From NCBI GenBank assembly GCA_900762245.1, contig CAAFFR010000157.1:1-45799 (forward strand): 45,799 nucleotides of DNA, read 5' to 3'. The notes under the pieces were generated by a model, which saw only the letters and a list, made by a program, of their open reading frames with translations, was not told where the DNA came from and searched no databases. Within the stretch, counting starts at the first letter, position 1; the number at the start of each line of letters is the position of its first letter. Positions 16,306 through 23,797 of the stretch are shown in pieces. Source of the DNA: an uncultured Oscillospiraceae bacterium (GTDB lineage Bacteria; Bacillota_A; Clostridia; Oscillospirales; Oscillospiraceae). Both the position numbers and the translations under genes were made by a program.

Positions 16306-16763
16306 CGTTCATGCTCCTTCTTCTTTGTCCGATCCACAACTGCGGATTTGATAAGATTCTTGAACTGTTCCAGTTTGGCAAGGATGGAGGGACGATTCTG
16401 CTTTTTCACGGACTTGGCTGCATACTCCTTAAAGGCTGCGGTCATGGCATCGGCATCCTGCGCTTTGAAAAACACAAGGTAGCGATCCTGGCCTTTCGCC
16501 TTGAACGGAGCGAAGTCAATTCCATATTTACGAGCAATCTTGTTGAAGGAGCCGATATTCTTATCGGAAACCTCGATGCTCTGTAATCCTTTGTTTTGGG
16601 CGGCAAGCTGCTTCACAGTCATCTTGCCGTGGGGTTGTTTACTGTGCTTCCCGGACTTCATCTGTTCCAGCAGCTTGCCCAGCGCTTTTCGCAGTTCTTG
16701 TTCGGTCAGCTTTGAGCAGTCAACGATCAGCGTGACTACTTTCTGTTCCACTTCTTCCTGCAT
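16302..16763 (-). CDS. PcfB-family (DUF3801) conjugation accessory protein
   Basis: The protein has 153 residues and starts MQEEVEQKVVTLIVDCSKLTEQ. It is soluble and basic, with a central FNKIARKYGIDFAPFKAKGQD and a Lys-rich C-terminus. PcfB of pCF10 interacts with the coupling protein PcfC at the mating channel (established for that plasmid). Here it directly precedes and overlaps virD4 by four bases, which supports the same partnership. Confidence 0.87.
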   Translation of the reverse strand: MQEEVEQKVVTLIVDCSKLTEQELRKALGKLLEQMKSGKHSKQPHGKMTVKQLAAQNKGLQSIEVSDKNIGSFNKIARKYGIDFAPFKAKGQDRYLVFFKAQDADAMTAAFKEYAAKSVKKQNRPSILAKLEQFKNLIKSAVVDRTKKKEHER

Positions 16764-16846
16764 CGGGTATCACTCTCCTTTCCTTGGATTTGCAGGGAGA
16801 AGATAGAAGTGACTAAGGCGGAACCACCAGCCGCCGCAACAGGTGT

Positions 16847-17200
16847 TTATTTGTCACGGTTCCGGCCCTGTCCTTTCACGGTCAGAATACCGTCCAGCGT
16901 GGTGGCTGCGATACGAAGCCGCTCTGCAGTGGCAATATCATTCTTCACCGTTTCATCTACGGTGCTGCCACAGACAACCAGGATGGTAGATCTGCGGAGG
17001 AAATCTTTTGCCATATCCAGACCGTCTTTGAGTTCCTGGGGAACTTCATCCCGGAGGAAAAGGGAATGGATCAGCAGAGGGCAGATAGGGGAGAACCCGG
17101 CATCGTAGACAGCTCTGCAAAACTTCGCTGCCCGTTCCTTGTTCTCATAGTCATTTTCGCTCCAGTGAGCGGTGATGTAAGCAAGGGGTCTTTTCTTCAT
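16847..17200 (-). CDS. DUF4406/DUF7768-like Rossmann-fold protein
   Basis: This 117-residue soluble protein begins MKKRPLAYITAHWSENDYEN. The opening AYITAHWS strand-turn, the helix NKERAAKFCRAVYDAG, PICPLLIHSLFL, and the later ILVVCGSTVDETVKNDIATAE resemble nucleoside 2-deoxyribosyltransferase-like folds. These are common on mobile elements but have no proven role there. It follows the replication-initiator gene's terminator and precedes pcfB by 83 bases. Confidence 0.72.
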   Translation of the reverse strand: MKKRPLAYITAHWSENDYENKERAAKFCRAVYDAGFSPICPLLIHSLFLRDEVPQELKDGLDMAKDFLRRSTILVVCGSTVDETVKNDIATAERLRIAATTLDGILTVKGQGRNRDK

Positions 17201-17231
17201 GGTTTACCGTTCCTTTCTGTGGTTGGAAATG

Positions 17232-17256
17232 AAAAAAGCGACTCACCATGAGCCGC
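17232..17256 (-). terminator. Terminator overlapping the end of the replication-initiator gene
   Basis: The last codons of the gene form an 8-bp stem with one mismatch (17238-17245 with 17249-17256), followed by TTTTTT on the minus strand. Confidence 0.7.
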
Positions 17257-18112
17257 CGAAGTCGTGGTTATATTGCATTGTGTTGTAGCTATCAATCGTT
17301 GAAACCGAATTGAACAGAGTTGCCAATAGGTATGCTCTGGTGTTATACACCTGGGTTCGGTTATCTGCGATGCCCTCCATGACTCTTTCAATGTGCATGG
17401 CATTGATCTTGGATAACCGCTCCTGGACATAGGCTGTTGGATACTCCGCATCTCGCCCAATTTTGATCGTCGGGCTACGATTCATCATAACTTCCAGCAT
17501 GATCTCAACCAACTCGTCCAGTTGTTCACCCCGGTAACGCTGCCGCAGGCAATCATACTCAATCTGATGCTTTATTTTTTCTCTCTCACTCATTCCGTCT
17601 TTCTGTCCTTCATCGTGTTCTTCCGAAGGAAGGAATGAATGAGTATTTGATACATAAGTTTTTGATTTTTTAGTTCTTGATTGATTAGTATTTAATTGGG
17701 GCCGTTTTTCCGTGATAGGTTCACCCAATGTTGGTTCACCCAATTCTGGATCTTCCAGAACAGGATTCTCCAATACTGGATTTTCCCGTTTAGGTGGATC
17801 AGCAGCATCTTCCGGTGGAATCGGTATCTCCAAGATGGTATATTCAACATCTCCCAGCCGTCCATGATCGTCCCGCAATCTGCGACGCTGAACATATCCG
17901 GCTTGCTCTAACTCTTTGACAGTTGAGGAAATGCTATCAACACCATCTTTGCAGATGAAGGAAAGCCCTTTCATTGTGTAGTCCCAGTTTTCTGGGAGGG
18001 ATAGCATAAGGGACAGTAGCCCCTTTGCTTTAAGGGAAAGCGATGTGTTCCGCAAGTGATGGTTTGCCATCAAGGTATAATCGCTTACCTTGGGAACTCT
18101 AAAAACAGCCAT
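17243..18112 (-). CDS. Replication initiator-like winged-helix protein (DUF6017-type C-terminus)
   Basis: The protein has 289 residues. The first ~105 residues form a helix-turn-helix module like replisome organisers: LSLKAKGLLSLMLSLPENW, then GLSFICKDGVDSISSTVKEL and the wing GYVQRRRLRDDHGRLGDVEY. A Pro/Glu-rich linker with short repeated units (NPVLENPVLEDPELGEPTLG) follows. The C-terminal ~110 residues (IKHQIEYDCLRQRYRGEQLD...) match the domain that accompanies such initiators on CTn-type elements. It probably supports replication of the excised circle. The linker repeats are near-identical at the DNA level and may vary in number. Confidence 0.78.
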   Translation of the reverse strand: MAVFRVPKVSDYTLMANHHLRNTSLSLKAKGLLSLMLSLPENWDYTMKGLSFICKDGVDSISSTVKELEQAGYVQRRRLRDDHGRLGDVEYTILEIPIPPEDAADPPKRENPVLENPVLEDPELGEPTLGEPITEKRPQLNTNQSRTKKSKTYVSNTHSFLPSEEHDEGQKDGMSEREKIKHQIEYDCLRQRYRGEQLDELVEIMLEVMMNRSPTIKIGRDAEYPTAYVQERLSKINAMHIERVMEGIADNRTQVYNTRAYLLATLFNSVSTIDSYNTMQYNHDFGGSW

Positions 18113-18142
18113 ATATCATCCATCCTTTCCGCAGAAGGATGA

Positions 18143-18913
18143 TTAGGCTGTTTGTTCATCCTCCTTTGCGAATCGTTCTTCTAAGCGATCAACGCTCCAG
18201 TCCTTTTTGAATTGACCCAGGGGGCCGGGGCCAAACTGTTGTATGGCTCGTCTATCCAGTTCAAACAACTTTGCCCACAGTTCTGGGTGATGTTTGCGCA
18301 GCTTCCGCAGCTCTCCAATCCTCTGGAAAGGGCAGCACCAGCAAGATGCCCGGTTATAAATCTCATATAAGCCGCCGAAGTCATACCCACGATCATAGCA
18401 AATCTGTAATGCCTGGGCTTCGGTGATCCCCCATTCGACGAGGGGATATTTCTCGCCTTTGCAGCGCCATGCTTCATCAGCAGCGATACCAATGTAGTGA
18501 ATGGCTCCCAGTTCGCCTTTGAGCCGCTTTACCTCTTTGTCGATCAGCTTTGTTTTCAGTGCGCCGGTACACCAGCGGACGCGAATCCCAGGCCAACCAT
18601 TACCAACCAGCGGCACACCCAACCGAATACGGTTTTCGATACTCTTTGGTTTGGTCTTTGGTTCGTCGAACATAAGGTACTCAAATCCTTTAGGGTGACG
18701 CAGGATAGTGATGTGAATACCTCTCTGTTCGTAGAGGTAGGCATCCAGTTTGGCAATATGAGCATACATTTCCGGGAACTCCATACCGGTGTCTGCGTAG
18801 AGAACCATATCAATAGGCATCCCTCGCTCGATCATCAGTAGAAGCATTGCGGTACTGTCTTTACCACCGGAAAGACTTACGGCATGAAATTGTTTCTGAA
18901 GGCACCCACTCAT
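18143..18913 (-). CDS. PAPS-reductase-family PP-loop protein (IbrA/DndC-like)
   Basis: This 256-residue soluble protein carries the ATP-pyrophosphatase loop SGGKDS at 15-20. It also has YADTGMEFPEM, which reads the adenylate, and a C-terminal cysteine cluster CWCCPFQ that could hold zinc or an Fe-S centre. Family members activate a substrate with ATP. On mobile elements they resemble DndC (DNA phosphorothioation) or IbrA rather than sulfate-assimilation enzymes. A ParB-like gene lies upstream in the same direction, the pairing seen for IbrA/IbrB. The ATG at 18913 is the only start after an in-frame stop. The AGGAGGG is about 18 bases away with a small hairpin between, which is odd. The substrate is unknown. 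Confidence 0.8.
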   Translation of the reverse strand: MSGCLQKQFHAVSLSGGKDSTAMLLLMIERGMPIDMVLYADTGMEFPEMYAHIAKLDAYLYEQRGIHITILRHPKGFEYLMFDEPKTKPKSIENRIRLGVPLVGNGWPGIRVRWCTGALKTKLIDKEVKRLKGELGAIHYIGIAADEAWRCKGEKYPLVEWGITEAQALQICYDRGYDFGGLYEIYNRASCWCCPFQRIGELRKLRKHHPELWAKLFELDRRAIQQFGPGPLGQFKKDWSVDRLEERFAKEDEQTA

Positions 18914-18947
18914 GTGGGGTCAACCCTTGTACCCTCCTTTTGCCGGG

Positions 18948-19451
18948 TTAGGGTTCGTAGATGTGAAGCTCGTCATCTGCGGAACAGATGGCTTGGATCG
19001 CTTCCAGCAGATCATCCAGATCCAGGCTCACATCGTTATCGGGCCACTTGTCGCCTTTCAGTTCTCGGTATTCGCTGAAAAGTGCTCCATTGCCACAGTC
19101 GTTCATCATACAGGAAGTTACGGCGATGGTCATATCCTCGGTCAGCCACAGTTCCAGACTGTGTTCCTGCTCAATGAAATGACTCTCAATGATGAAGTCA
19201 TAGCTGGAATATACGCAGATCGCCTTGTGAGGAAGCAGATTGGAGCCACGGTATCTCAGAATGTTGGGCATTTCACCGCCGCTTCTGAAGGCAGAAACGG
19301 TATCTGCTTCTCGGCGAACAAACCGATGCAGTGCCTGGAAGTCGATAGTATGCAGCATTTCCATGATGGTTTCATCATCGTAGCCATAACGCTTGCCGTT
19401 CTCGGAAAAGAAGTCGGTAATGACCTGGGTCAATTTTTCAATCTTATTCAT
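18948..19451 (-). CDS. Uncharacterised ICE protein
   Basis: The 167-residue acidic, soluble protein starts MNKIEKLTQVITDFFSENGK. It contains LLPHKAICVYSSYDFIIESHF and LELWLTEDMTIAVTSCMMND, and ends with an Asp/Glu-rich tail (DNDVSLDLDDLLEAI). No signal peptide, membrane helix or known motif is recognised. It lies 34 bases upstream of the PP-loop gene in the same operon. I assign no function. Confidence 0.7.
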   Translation of the reverse strand: MNKIEKLTQVITDFFSENGKRYGYDDETIMEMLHTIDFQALHRFVRREADTVSAFRSGGEMPNILRYRGSNLLPHKAICVYSSYDFIIESHFIEQEHSLELWLTEDMTIAVTSCMMNDCGNGALFSEYRELKGDKWPDNDVSLDLDDLLEAIQAICSADDELHIYEP

Positions 19452-19469
19452 GTAAAATTCCTCCTTAAG

Positions 19470-19748
19470 TTATCTGGCTTTATGCCGTTTGCGTTTTTTC
19501 TTCTTCTCAACGAGGTAGCCGTTGATTACAGAAGCATAGTAGACGATCTCAATCTCTCCTTGCTCTGCTCTTTTCAACGCTTCCTCATAAGCCTCGTCTG
19601 TGAGAAACAGGCGAGTCCGGTTGTGTCCTCCGTGGGGAGAACTATCATCATCGATGGCATCGAAGATAATCATGTGCTTGGTGTCGTCCCGAAAACGATG
19701 GGTAGAGTAAAGTTCGTGACCGGAAGTGACTCCGTAATCAGTAGCCAT
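19470..19748 (-). CDS. Uncharacterised small basic ICE protein
   Basis: The start is ATG at 19748 with GGAGG nine bases upstream, giving 92 residues. The upstream stop overlaps it by 11 bases. The protein begins MATDYGVTSGHELYSTHRFRD, has a helix FLTDEAYEEALKRAEQG, and ends in a strongly basic tail EKKKKRKRHKAR that could bind nucleic acid. No family is recognised. Confidence 0.65.
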   Translation of the reverse strand: MATDYGVTSGHELYSTHRFRDDTKHMIIFDAIDDDSSPHGGHNRTRLFLTDEAYEEALKRAEQGEIEIVYYASVINGYLVEKKKKRKRHKAR

Positions 19749-20349
19749 TTTTCGGCACCTCCTTCTTGAGATTGAATGCTTGTACACCGTACTTTGCTAT
19801 GAGCGTGGCATTGATGATAAGGCGAAATGCTTCATCATCCACGATCTCACGGTCTGCCATATCCAGTAGCGTCAGCTTGACGGTGCCGGTGTAAAGGTCT
19901 TTGGCAACGGCATACAGCGCATAATCATGGGGGGAAATGTTTTGTAAAACGGCATAATCGAACTCCACCCCTTTGCGGTAAAAGCAGTTGGATGTTCGCC
20001 GGAACAGTTCTTCGCTGGTTGTCAGCAGATACATAACGGCATAGTAAACCGGTGTGTTTCGCTTGGGTATATAACCCAGGCGGTGATTAAACATTTCCAT
20101 CCGGTCTTTGTGTTGCTTGTTGTGCCAAAAGGTTCCGGGATAAGACTGGATGGTTTCCAGTAATCTTTCAAAGGACAATCCCTTTCCAGGGAAAGCGGTA
20201 AGCACCGCCTCTTGGTAAGAAACATTACCGGCTTCGATCCGTTCAGCAATCCAGGGGCATTTCATCAAATTGCGGTCACACTTTTTATACTCGGTACAGA
20301 GCTTGCACTCCACATCTTCGGGCTTGTATGTGAATCGTCTGATGTACAT
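19738..20349 (-). CDS. Uncharacterised ICE protein with N-terminal cysteine cluster
   Basis: The start is ATG at 20349 after AAGGAGG, giving 203 residues. The N-terminus MYIRRFTYKPEDVECKLCTE has a CxxC and two further Cys (KKCDRNLMKCPW), a possible metal site. The rest is mostly helical with many Tyr (YYAVMYLLTTSEEL, PHDYALYAVAKDLY). It lies between a terminator and a small basic gene. I do not recognise the family and cannot assign a role. Confidence 0.68.
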   Translation of the reverse strand: MYIRRFTYKPEDVECKLCTEYKKCDRNLMKCPWIAERIEAGNVSYQEAVLTAFPGKGLSFERLLETIQSYPGTFWHNKQHKDRMEMFNHRLGYIPKRNTPVYYAVMYLLTTSEELFRRTSNCFYRKGVEFDYAVLQNISPHDYALYAVAKDLYTGTVKLTLLDMADREIVDDEAFRLIINATLIAKYGVQAFNLKKEVPKNGY

Positions 20350-20371
20350 AAAGTCCTCCTTGCGATGGGCA

Positions 20372-20403
20372 TAAAAAATACCGGGCAAGAAAACTTGTCC
20401 GGT
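20372..20403 (-). terminator. Terminator after parB-like gene
   Basis: A 10-bp stem with one A/C mismatch on the minus strand (20380-20389 with 20394-20403) has an AAAA/TTTT loop and is followed by a T-run. It lies 18 bases past the ParB stop and just before the next gene's ribosome site. Confidence 0.7.
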
Positions 20404-20420
20404 TCATGGGGAATATTCAG

Positions 20421-21314
20421 TTATCGGGATTGATTACGCTGCCTTTTTTGCAGCCACAGATCTAGCAGTTTGAAGATCGTGTTTTCCATTTGCAAGGGGG
20501 TATAGGACTTGGGAAAGTATTTACGCAGCTTTTCACCGGAGAGGGTAATGTCATTCCTCACAGGCTTCTTCTGTTCCATCATAATTTCCAACATAGTGTC
20601 CTCGTTCAGCCCACCAAGCTGACTGAGTTTCTTCATGCGCTGTGCCTGGGAAAGCGACGGGGTTGCCTGTTCACTTTCGATGGTTTCAAACAACAAGGCT
20701 TGTTCCCGTTGGGGAAGTGTGGCGATTTGATAAGCCGGGGTAAGGGCGATTTTCTTTTCATCGACCATCTGCATCAGCTCCGGTATAAGGTTAGTAAGAG
20801 AGATGTAGTTTCGGATGGTATCACCGCTGACACCGGCTTTTTCGCCCAGTTCATCGTCGCTGCGGAAATTAGCCGAAATTTTCGGCGAATTTTCTTTTTC
20901 GCTTTTCGACGGTCTGCCTGCTGTTCGCTTGATAGCTTCCATACGCATTTTATATGCTTTCGCTCTTTCAGATGGCAGCACATTTTCTCGCTGGATGTTG
21001 CTATCGACCAACTGAATGATGGCTTCATCATCGTTAAGGTTAAGCACGATCACCGGCATGAAGTCCAGTCCCGCCAGTTCACTGGCGTGTTTCCTGCGAT
21101 GTCCAGAAATCAGCTCAAAGCCGCCGTCTGGACGAGGACGAGCGATTGCCGGTACAAGGACTCCGAACTTCTGAACACTATCGACGAGTTCCTGCATTTC
21201 GGGATCGTCACGGACACCGAAAGGATTGTCGGGGTGTGGGTGAAGTTCGCTTGTGGGCATACGGTAGATTACGCCCATCGTTTCGGGCTGCTGGGATGTA
21301 GCTGCTTCTGGCAT
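20421..21314 (-). CDS. parB: ParB/Srx-fold DNA-binding protein
   Basis: The protein has 297 residues. The N-terminal ParB/Srx domain shows MPTSELHPHPDNPF, then the CTP/nucleotide-binding box SGHRRKHASELAG, then IQRENVLPSERAKAY. A helix-turn-helix follows (ELGEKAGVSGDTIRNYISL). The C-terminal ~80 residues are helical. In segregation systems ParB binds centromere sites and works with a ParA ATPase. No parA gene is visible next to it, and it is the first gene inside the ICE end. It may therefore act in regulation or with the PP-loop protein (IbrA/IbrB-like pair) rather than partition. The ATG follows AGGAGG at seven bases. Confidence 0.88.
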   Translation of the reverse strand: MPEAATSQQPETMGVIYRMPTSELHPHPDNPFGVRDDPEMQELVDSVQKFGVLVPAIARPRPDGGFELISGHRRKHASELAGLDFMPVIVLNLNDDEAIIQLVDSNIQRENVLPSERAKAYKMRMEAIKRTAGRPSKSEKENSPKISANFRSDDELGEKAGVSGDTIRNYISLTNLIPELMQMVDEKKIALTPAYQIATLPQREQALLFETIESEQATPSLSQAQRMKKLSQLGGLNEDTMLEIMMEQKKPVRNDITLSGEKLRKYFPKSYTPLQMENTIFKLLDLWLQKRQRNQSR

Positions 21315-21343
21315 ATTGTGGCCTCCTTTCTTTGGATTTGTAT

Positions 21344-21375
21344 ATGAAAAAAGGCACCCATTTCTGGATGCCTTT
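21344..21375 (-). terminator. Terminator-like hairpin in the leader upstream of parB
   Basis: On the minus strand a 10-bp stem with one mismatch (21350-21360 with 21365-21375) has a 4-base loop and is followed by TTTTTT. It lies ~30 bases before the parB start, so it could block readthrough from the host SASP promoter or attenuate the ICE operon. Confidence 0.7.
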
Positions 21376-21470
21376 GATCATTCGTATTTAGTTGTTCCCG
21401 ATTATGTAAGCGAATTGGAATAAACGCTGGTGTAATAAGTATTTTTTGTGCTTCATAATGGGGTTCATCT

Positions 21471-21578
21471 TTAAGATGTAGAAAGTACATCTTCATCCTG
21501 AGCAGCCTGCATCTTGAAGCGGTCCATAGCCTCACGGGCCTGGGGGATGTTGATCTGGTTGTTATTAGAGTTGCTCAT
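21471..21578 (-). pseudogene. Truncated alpha/beta-type small acid-soluble spore protein gene (ICE insertion target)
   Basis: A 35-codon frame starts at ATG 21578, with AAAGGAGAG seven bases upstream. It begins MSNSNNNQINIPQAREAMDR and continues FKMQAAQ. This matches the N-terminal third of alpha/beta-type SASPs, which coat DNA in spores and normally run to ~60-70 residues with a second conserved block (GSVGG). After Gln27 the sequence (DEDVLSTS, stop) no longer fits the family. The break coincides with the end of the ICE gene block. I infer that the ICE inserted here and that the 3' part lies at its far end. Other SASP paralogues presumably cover the function. Confidence 0.75.
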
Positions 21579-21593
21579 AATCATTCTCTCCTT

Positions 21594-21631
21594 TGCTTTC
21601 TTCGGAAAGATTGTGCTCTCCGAAGAAAGCA
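21594..21631 (-). promoter_or_regulatory. 13-bp perfect stem-loop in the SASP 5' leader
   Basis: TGCTTTCTTCGGA (21594-21606) and its exact complement (21619-21631) flank a 12-base loop. On the minus strand the 3' arm runs straight into the SASP ribosome site (AAAGGAG). It may stabilise the spore-specific message or control its translation. On the plus strand it is followed by TTTT and could also terminate. Confidence 0.5.
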
Positions 21632-21649
21632 TTTTCTGTTCCGTAACCA

Positions 21650-21678
21650 TAGTTTGACCAAAGTCGAAAAAGGTATGA
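21650..21678 (-). promoter_or_regulatory. Possible sigma-G type promoter for the SASP gene
   Basis: Minus-strand TCATA (21674-21678) and CAAACTA (21650-21656), 17 bases apart, are one mismatch each from the sigma-G pattern used by SASP genes. Weak support. Confidence 0.25.
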
Positions 21679-21725
21679 ATGGAGAGTGGCGGAAGGCGTG
21701 GAAAAGTTTTCTTTTGAAAAATACG

Positions 21726-21757
21726 GCAAAACCACCCGCTCGGCTGGAGCGGGTGGT
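21726..21757 (-). terminator. Terminator of the glycosidase operon
   Basis: A perfect 11-bp GC-rich stem (21731-21741 with 21747-21757) has a 5-base loop and is followed by TTTT on the minus strand. It lies 25 bases after the GH31 stop. Confidence 0.85.
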
Positions 21758-21781
21758 TCGTCTGTTCTGTGCTGTATTCGA

Positions 21782-23788
21782 TTACATACCGGCCTTTATA
21801 CGTCGGATTCCGGTTTCCAAATCTACGTTTTTGCTCAGACCGTCGTCATCATACAGTTCATAGGTATATTCCCGGTCCAGCCAGCCGTGCATCCGGATGG
21901 TATTGGGGTCGATGTCCTTGACCCGCATGGCGGGTTTTGCCATGGGGATAGCGGCATTTCTCTTGATGAAGAAAATCAGCTGGTCGGTGTCCACATCGAT
22001 ATAGTGGTCGCCCTTGGTCAGCTTTACTTCTTCAAAATCGTCCACACTGCGCATTCTCAGCATCAGCATGTCTTCCGGCAGGTAGATGTAGCGACCCTTT
22101 GCATTCTGCTCATATACCGGGGCAATCATGCATTCGCCGCCCAGCATGATCTGGTCTTCCACCCGCTTTGCCCGTTCATCGTCGGGGTAATCGAAGGCCA
22201 GAGGACGGTACATGCTTTCATCCCGCAGCGCACATTTCATAAACTCGCTGTAGAGATAGGGAATCAGAGCATACCGGATATTTACCATCTTTGCCATCTT
22301 CTCCCGGTAGGAGAACCGCCACAGTTCCTGCTGACGGGTACCCCAGGCAGAATGATTGCGCATAAGAGGAATGAACACACCCAACTGCAGCCAACGCAGC
22401 ATCAGTTCATCGGTGGTATCCCCGTTGAAGCCGCCGAGGTCACAGCCTGTGTAGAGGTAGCCGCACAGGTTCATGGAGGGAATCCACTTCAGATTTTGCA
22501 GCAAATGACTCCACCAGGAGTGGTTATCCCCCAGCCAGACACCGGTATAGCGATGAGAACCGATATACGAGGACCGTGTGAAGAGGGTAAAGCGCATATT
22601 GGGATCGTATTCCAGGAAGCCCTCGTTGGTTCCCTGGGTCATCATGGCACCGTAAAGGTTATGGACCCGCTCGTTGGGAATCCGCTTGCCGTCGATGCAG
22701 TGCTGGAATTTGTCGCCTGCCTTCTCCGGATCAAAGAGGATCTTCTGGAATTCCATAAGCTCCCCGAATTTCAGAAAGCTGTATTCTTCACAAATGGAGT
22801 TCAGCTTTTCGGCACCCCGGCGGAAGCCTTCCGGTTCCGCAAATACCGCAGGCTCGTTCATATCGTTCCAGAACCCGTGGACACCCATATTCAGGTACCG
22901 CTGATAGCAATGGCCAAACCACTTGCGGGTCTTCTCCTGGAAATAGTCCGGGAAGACACAGGTGCCGGGCCAGACATAGCCGACGAAGTCCTCGCCCTGA
23001 TCATTGTGGCAGAACACATCCTCCTCAGCACCGGAAACATATTCCGGGATGTTTTCGTCCTTGCGGATGGCCACATCCACAATGGGGATCAGATGGATGC
23101 CCTGCGCCAGCTTTTCCTTGACAAACCGTTCGGGGTCGGGGAAGTTTTCCTTGTGCCAGGTGAAGTTCTGATATTCATCCAGGCCGTCGATATCCACGCA
23201 GAAAGAATCGATGGGAATGCCCAGCTTTTCATATTCCGCAAGGGTCTCATTGACGCTCTCCCCACTGATACCACCGAAGCGGGACTGGATGAAGCCGAAG
23301 GCCCACTTGGGAGGCAGATAGCTTCTGCCGATGAGTCGGCGGAACTCTTTTGCGATAGCATTGAGGCCATCGTCCTCGATGATATACACCGCAAGGTCTC
23401 CGTACCGGGAGGTCATAACGGCCATATCCGGGTCGGAGAAGCCCAGATCAAAGGAGAACCAGGCTGGGTCATCGAAGAACACGCCGAATGTCCGTTCTTT
23501 GCCTGCCACAATGATAAAGTTATGGCTGGAATAGAGGGAATGCTTGCCCTCGGTCTCAGGAGCATCGTCCACATTGTTGCTGATGTAGAGGTAGCCCCGT
23601 TTGTTGATGCCCCGGACATTTTCGCCCAAGCCGTAAATCGCCTCATCTTCTTTCAGTGACAGGGAGAAGTGAAGCCCCTCCCCTGTCTGCTCTACAGAAA
23701 AATACGGGATCGGTTCTGATGCAGTGTCCATTTCCAAGACTGTGGCATAGGTCTCATAGGGCGTGCCATAGCTGTACTTTCTGATCAT
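21782..23788 (-). CDS. GH31-family alpha-glycosidase
   Basis: The 668-residue cytoplasmic enzyme hydrolyses alpha-linked glucosides or xylosides. The GH31 barrel shows the nucleophile region GFWNDMNEP and the downstream acid/base region GVWLGDNHSWW. SRFGGISGE precedes these and an N-terminal beta-sandwich covers residues 1-150. There is no signal peptide, so it acts on imported oligosaccharides. AAGGAGG lies before the ATG. It is the last gene of an operon with an ABC importer and a GH36 alpha-galactosidase, which points to raffinose-family or mixed alpha-glycosides. Alpha-glucosidase versus alpha-xylosidase cannot be decided by eye. Confidence 0.9.
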   Translation of the reverse strand: MIRKYSYGTPYETYATVLEMDTASEPIPYFSVEQTGEGLHFSLSLKEDEAIYGLGENVRGINKRGYLYISNNVDDAPETEGKHSLYSSHNFIIVAGKERTFGVFFDDPAWFSFDLGFSDPDMAVMTSRYGDLAVYIIEDDGLNAIAKEFRRLIGRSYLPPKWAFGFIQSRFGGISGESVNETLAEYEKLGIPIDSFCVDIDGLDEYQNFTWHKENFPDPERFVKEKLAQGIHLIPIVDVAIRKDENIPEYVSGAEEDVFCHNDQGEDFVGYVWPGTCVFPDYFQEKTRKWFGHCYQRYLNMGVHGFWNDMNEPAVFAEPEGFRRGAEKLNSICEEYSFLKFGELMEFQKILFDPEKAGDKFQHCIDGKRIPNERVHNLYGAMMTQGTNEGFLEYDPNMRFTLFTRSSYIGSHRYTGVWLGDNHSWWSHLLQNLKWIPSMNLCGYLYTGCDLGGFNGDTTDELMLRWLQLGVFIPLMRNHSAWGTRQQELWRFSYREKMAKMVNIRYALIPYLYSEFMKCALRDESMYRPLAFDYPDDERAKRVEDQIMLGGECMIAPVYEQNAKGRYIYLPEDMLMLRMRSVDDFEEVKLTKGDHYIDVDTDQLIFFIKRNAAIPMAKPAMRVKDIDPNTIRMHGWLDREYTYELYDDDGLSKNVDLETGIRRIKAGM

Positions 23789-23797
23789 GCTGCCTCC

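Larger units (their letters stand above)
1..21490 (-). mobile_element. Integrative and conjugative element, Tn1549/CTn4-like (partial, right end in window)
   Basis: A continuous block of minus-strand genes encodes the mating machinery of a Gram-positive ICE: VirD4 coupling ATPase, PcfB, Maff2, VirB6/TrbL, PrgI, VirB4 and a CD1108-type wall protein, plus ParB-like and replication-initiator-like proteins. The gene order matches C. difficile CTn4-type elements (established knowledge), except for an inserted pilus cassette at 5810-14153. Relaxase, topoisomerase and integrase are not seen and should lie beyond the left edge. The right boundary is placed at about 21,480-21,500 because the reading frame of a chromosomal SASP gene loses family resemblance there. 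The exact attachment core cannot be defined without the other end. Confidence 0.85.
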
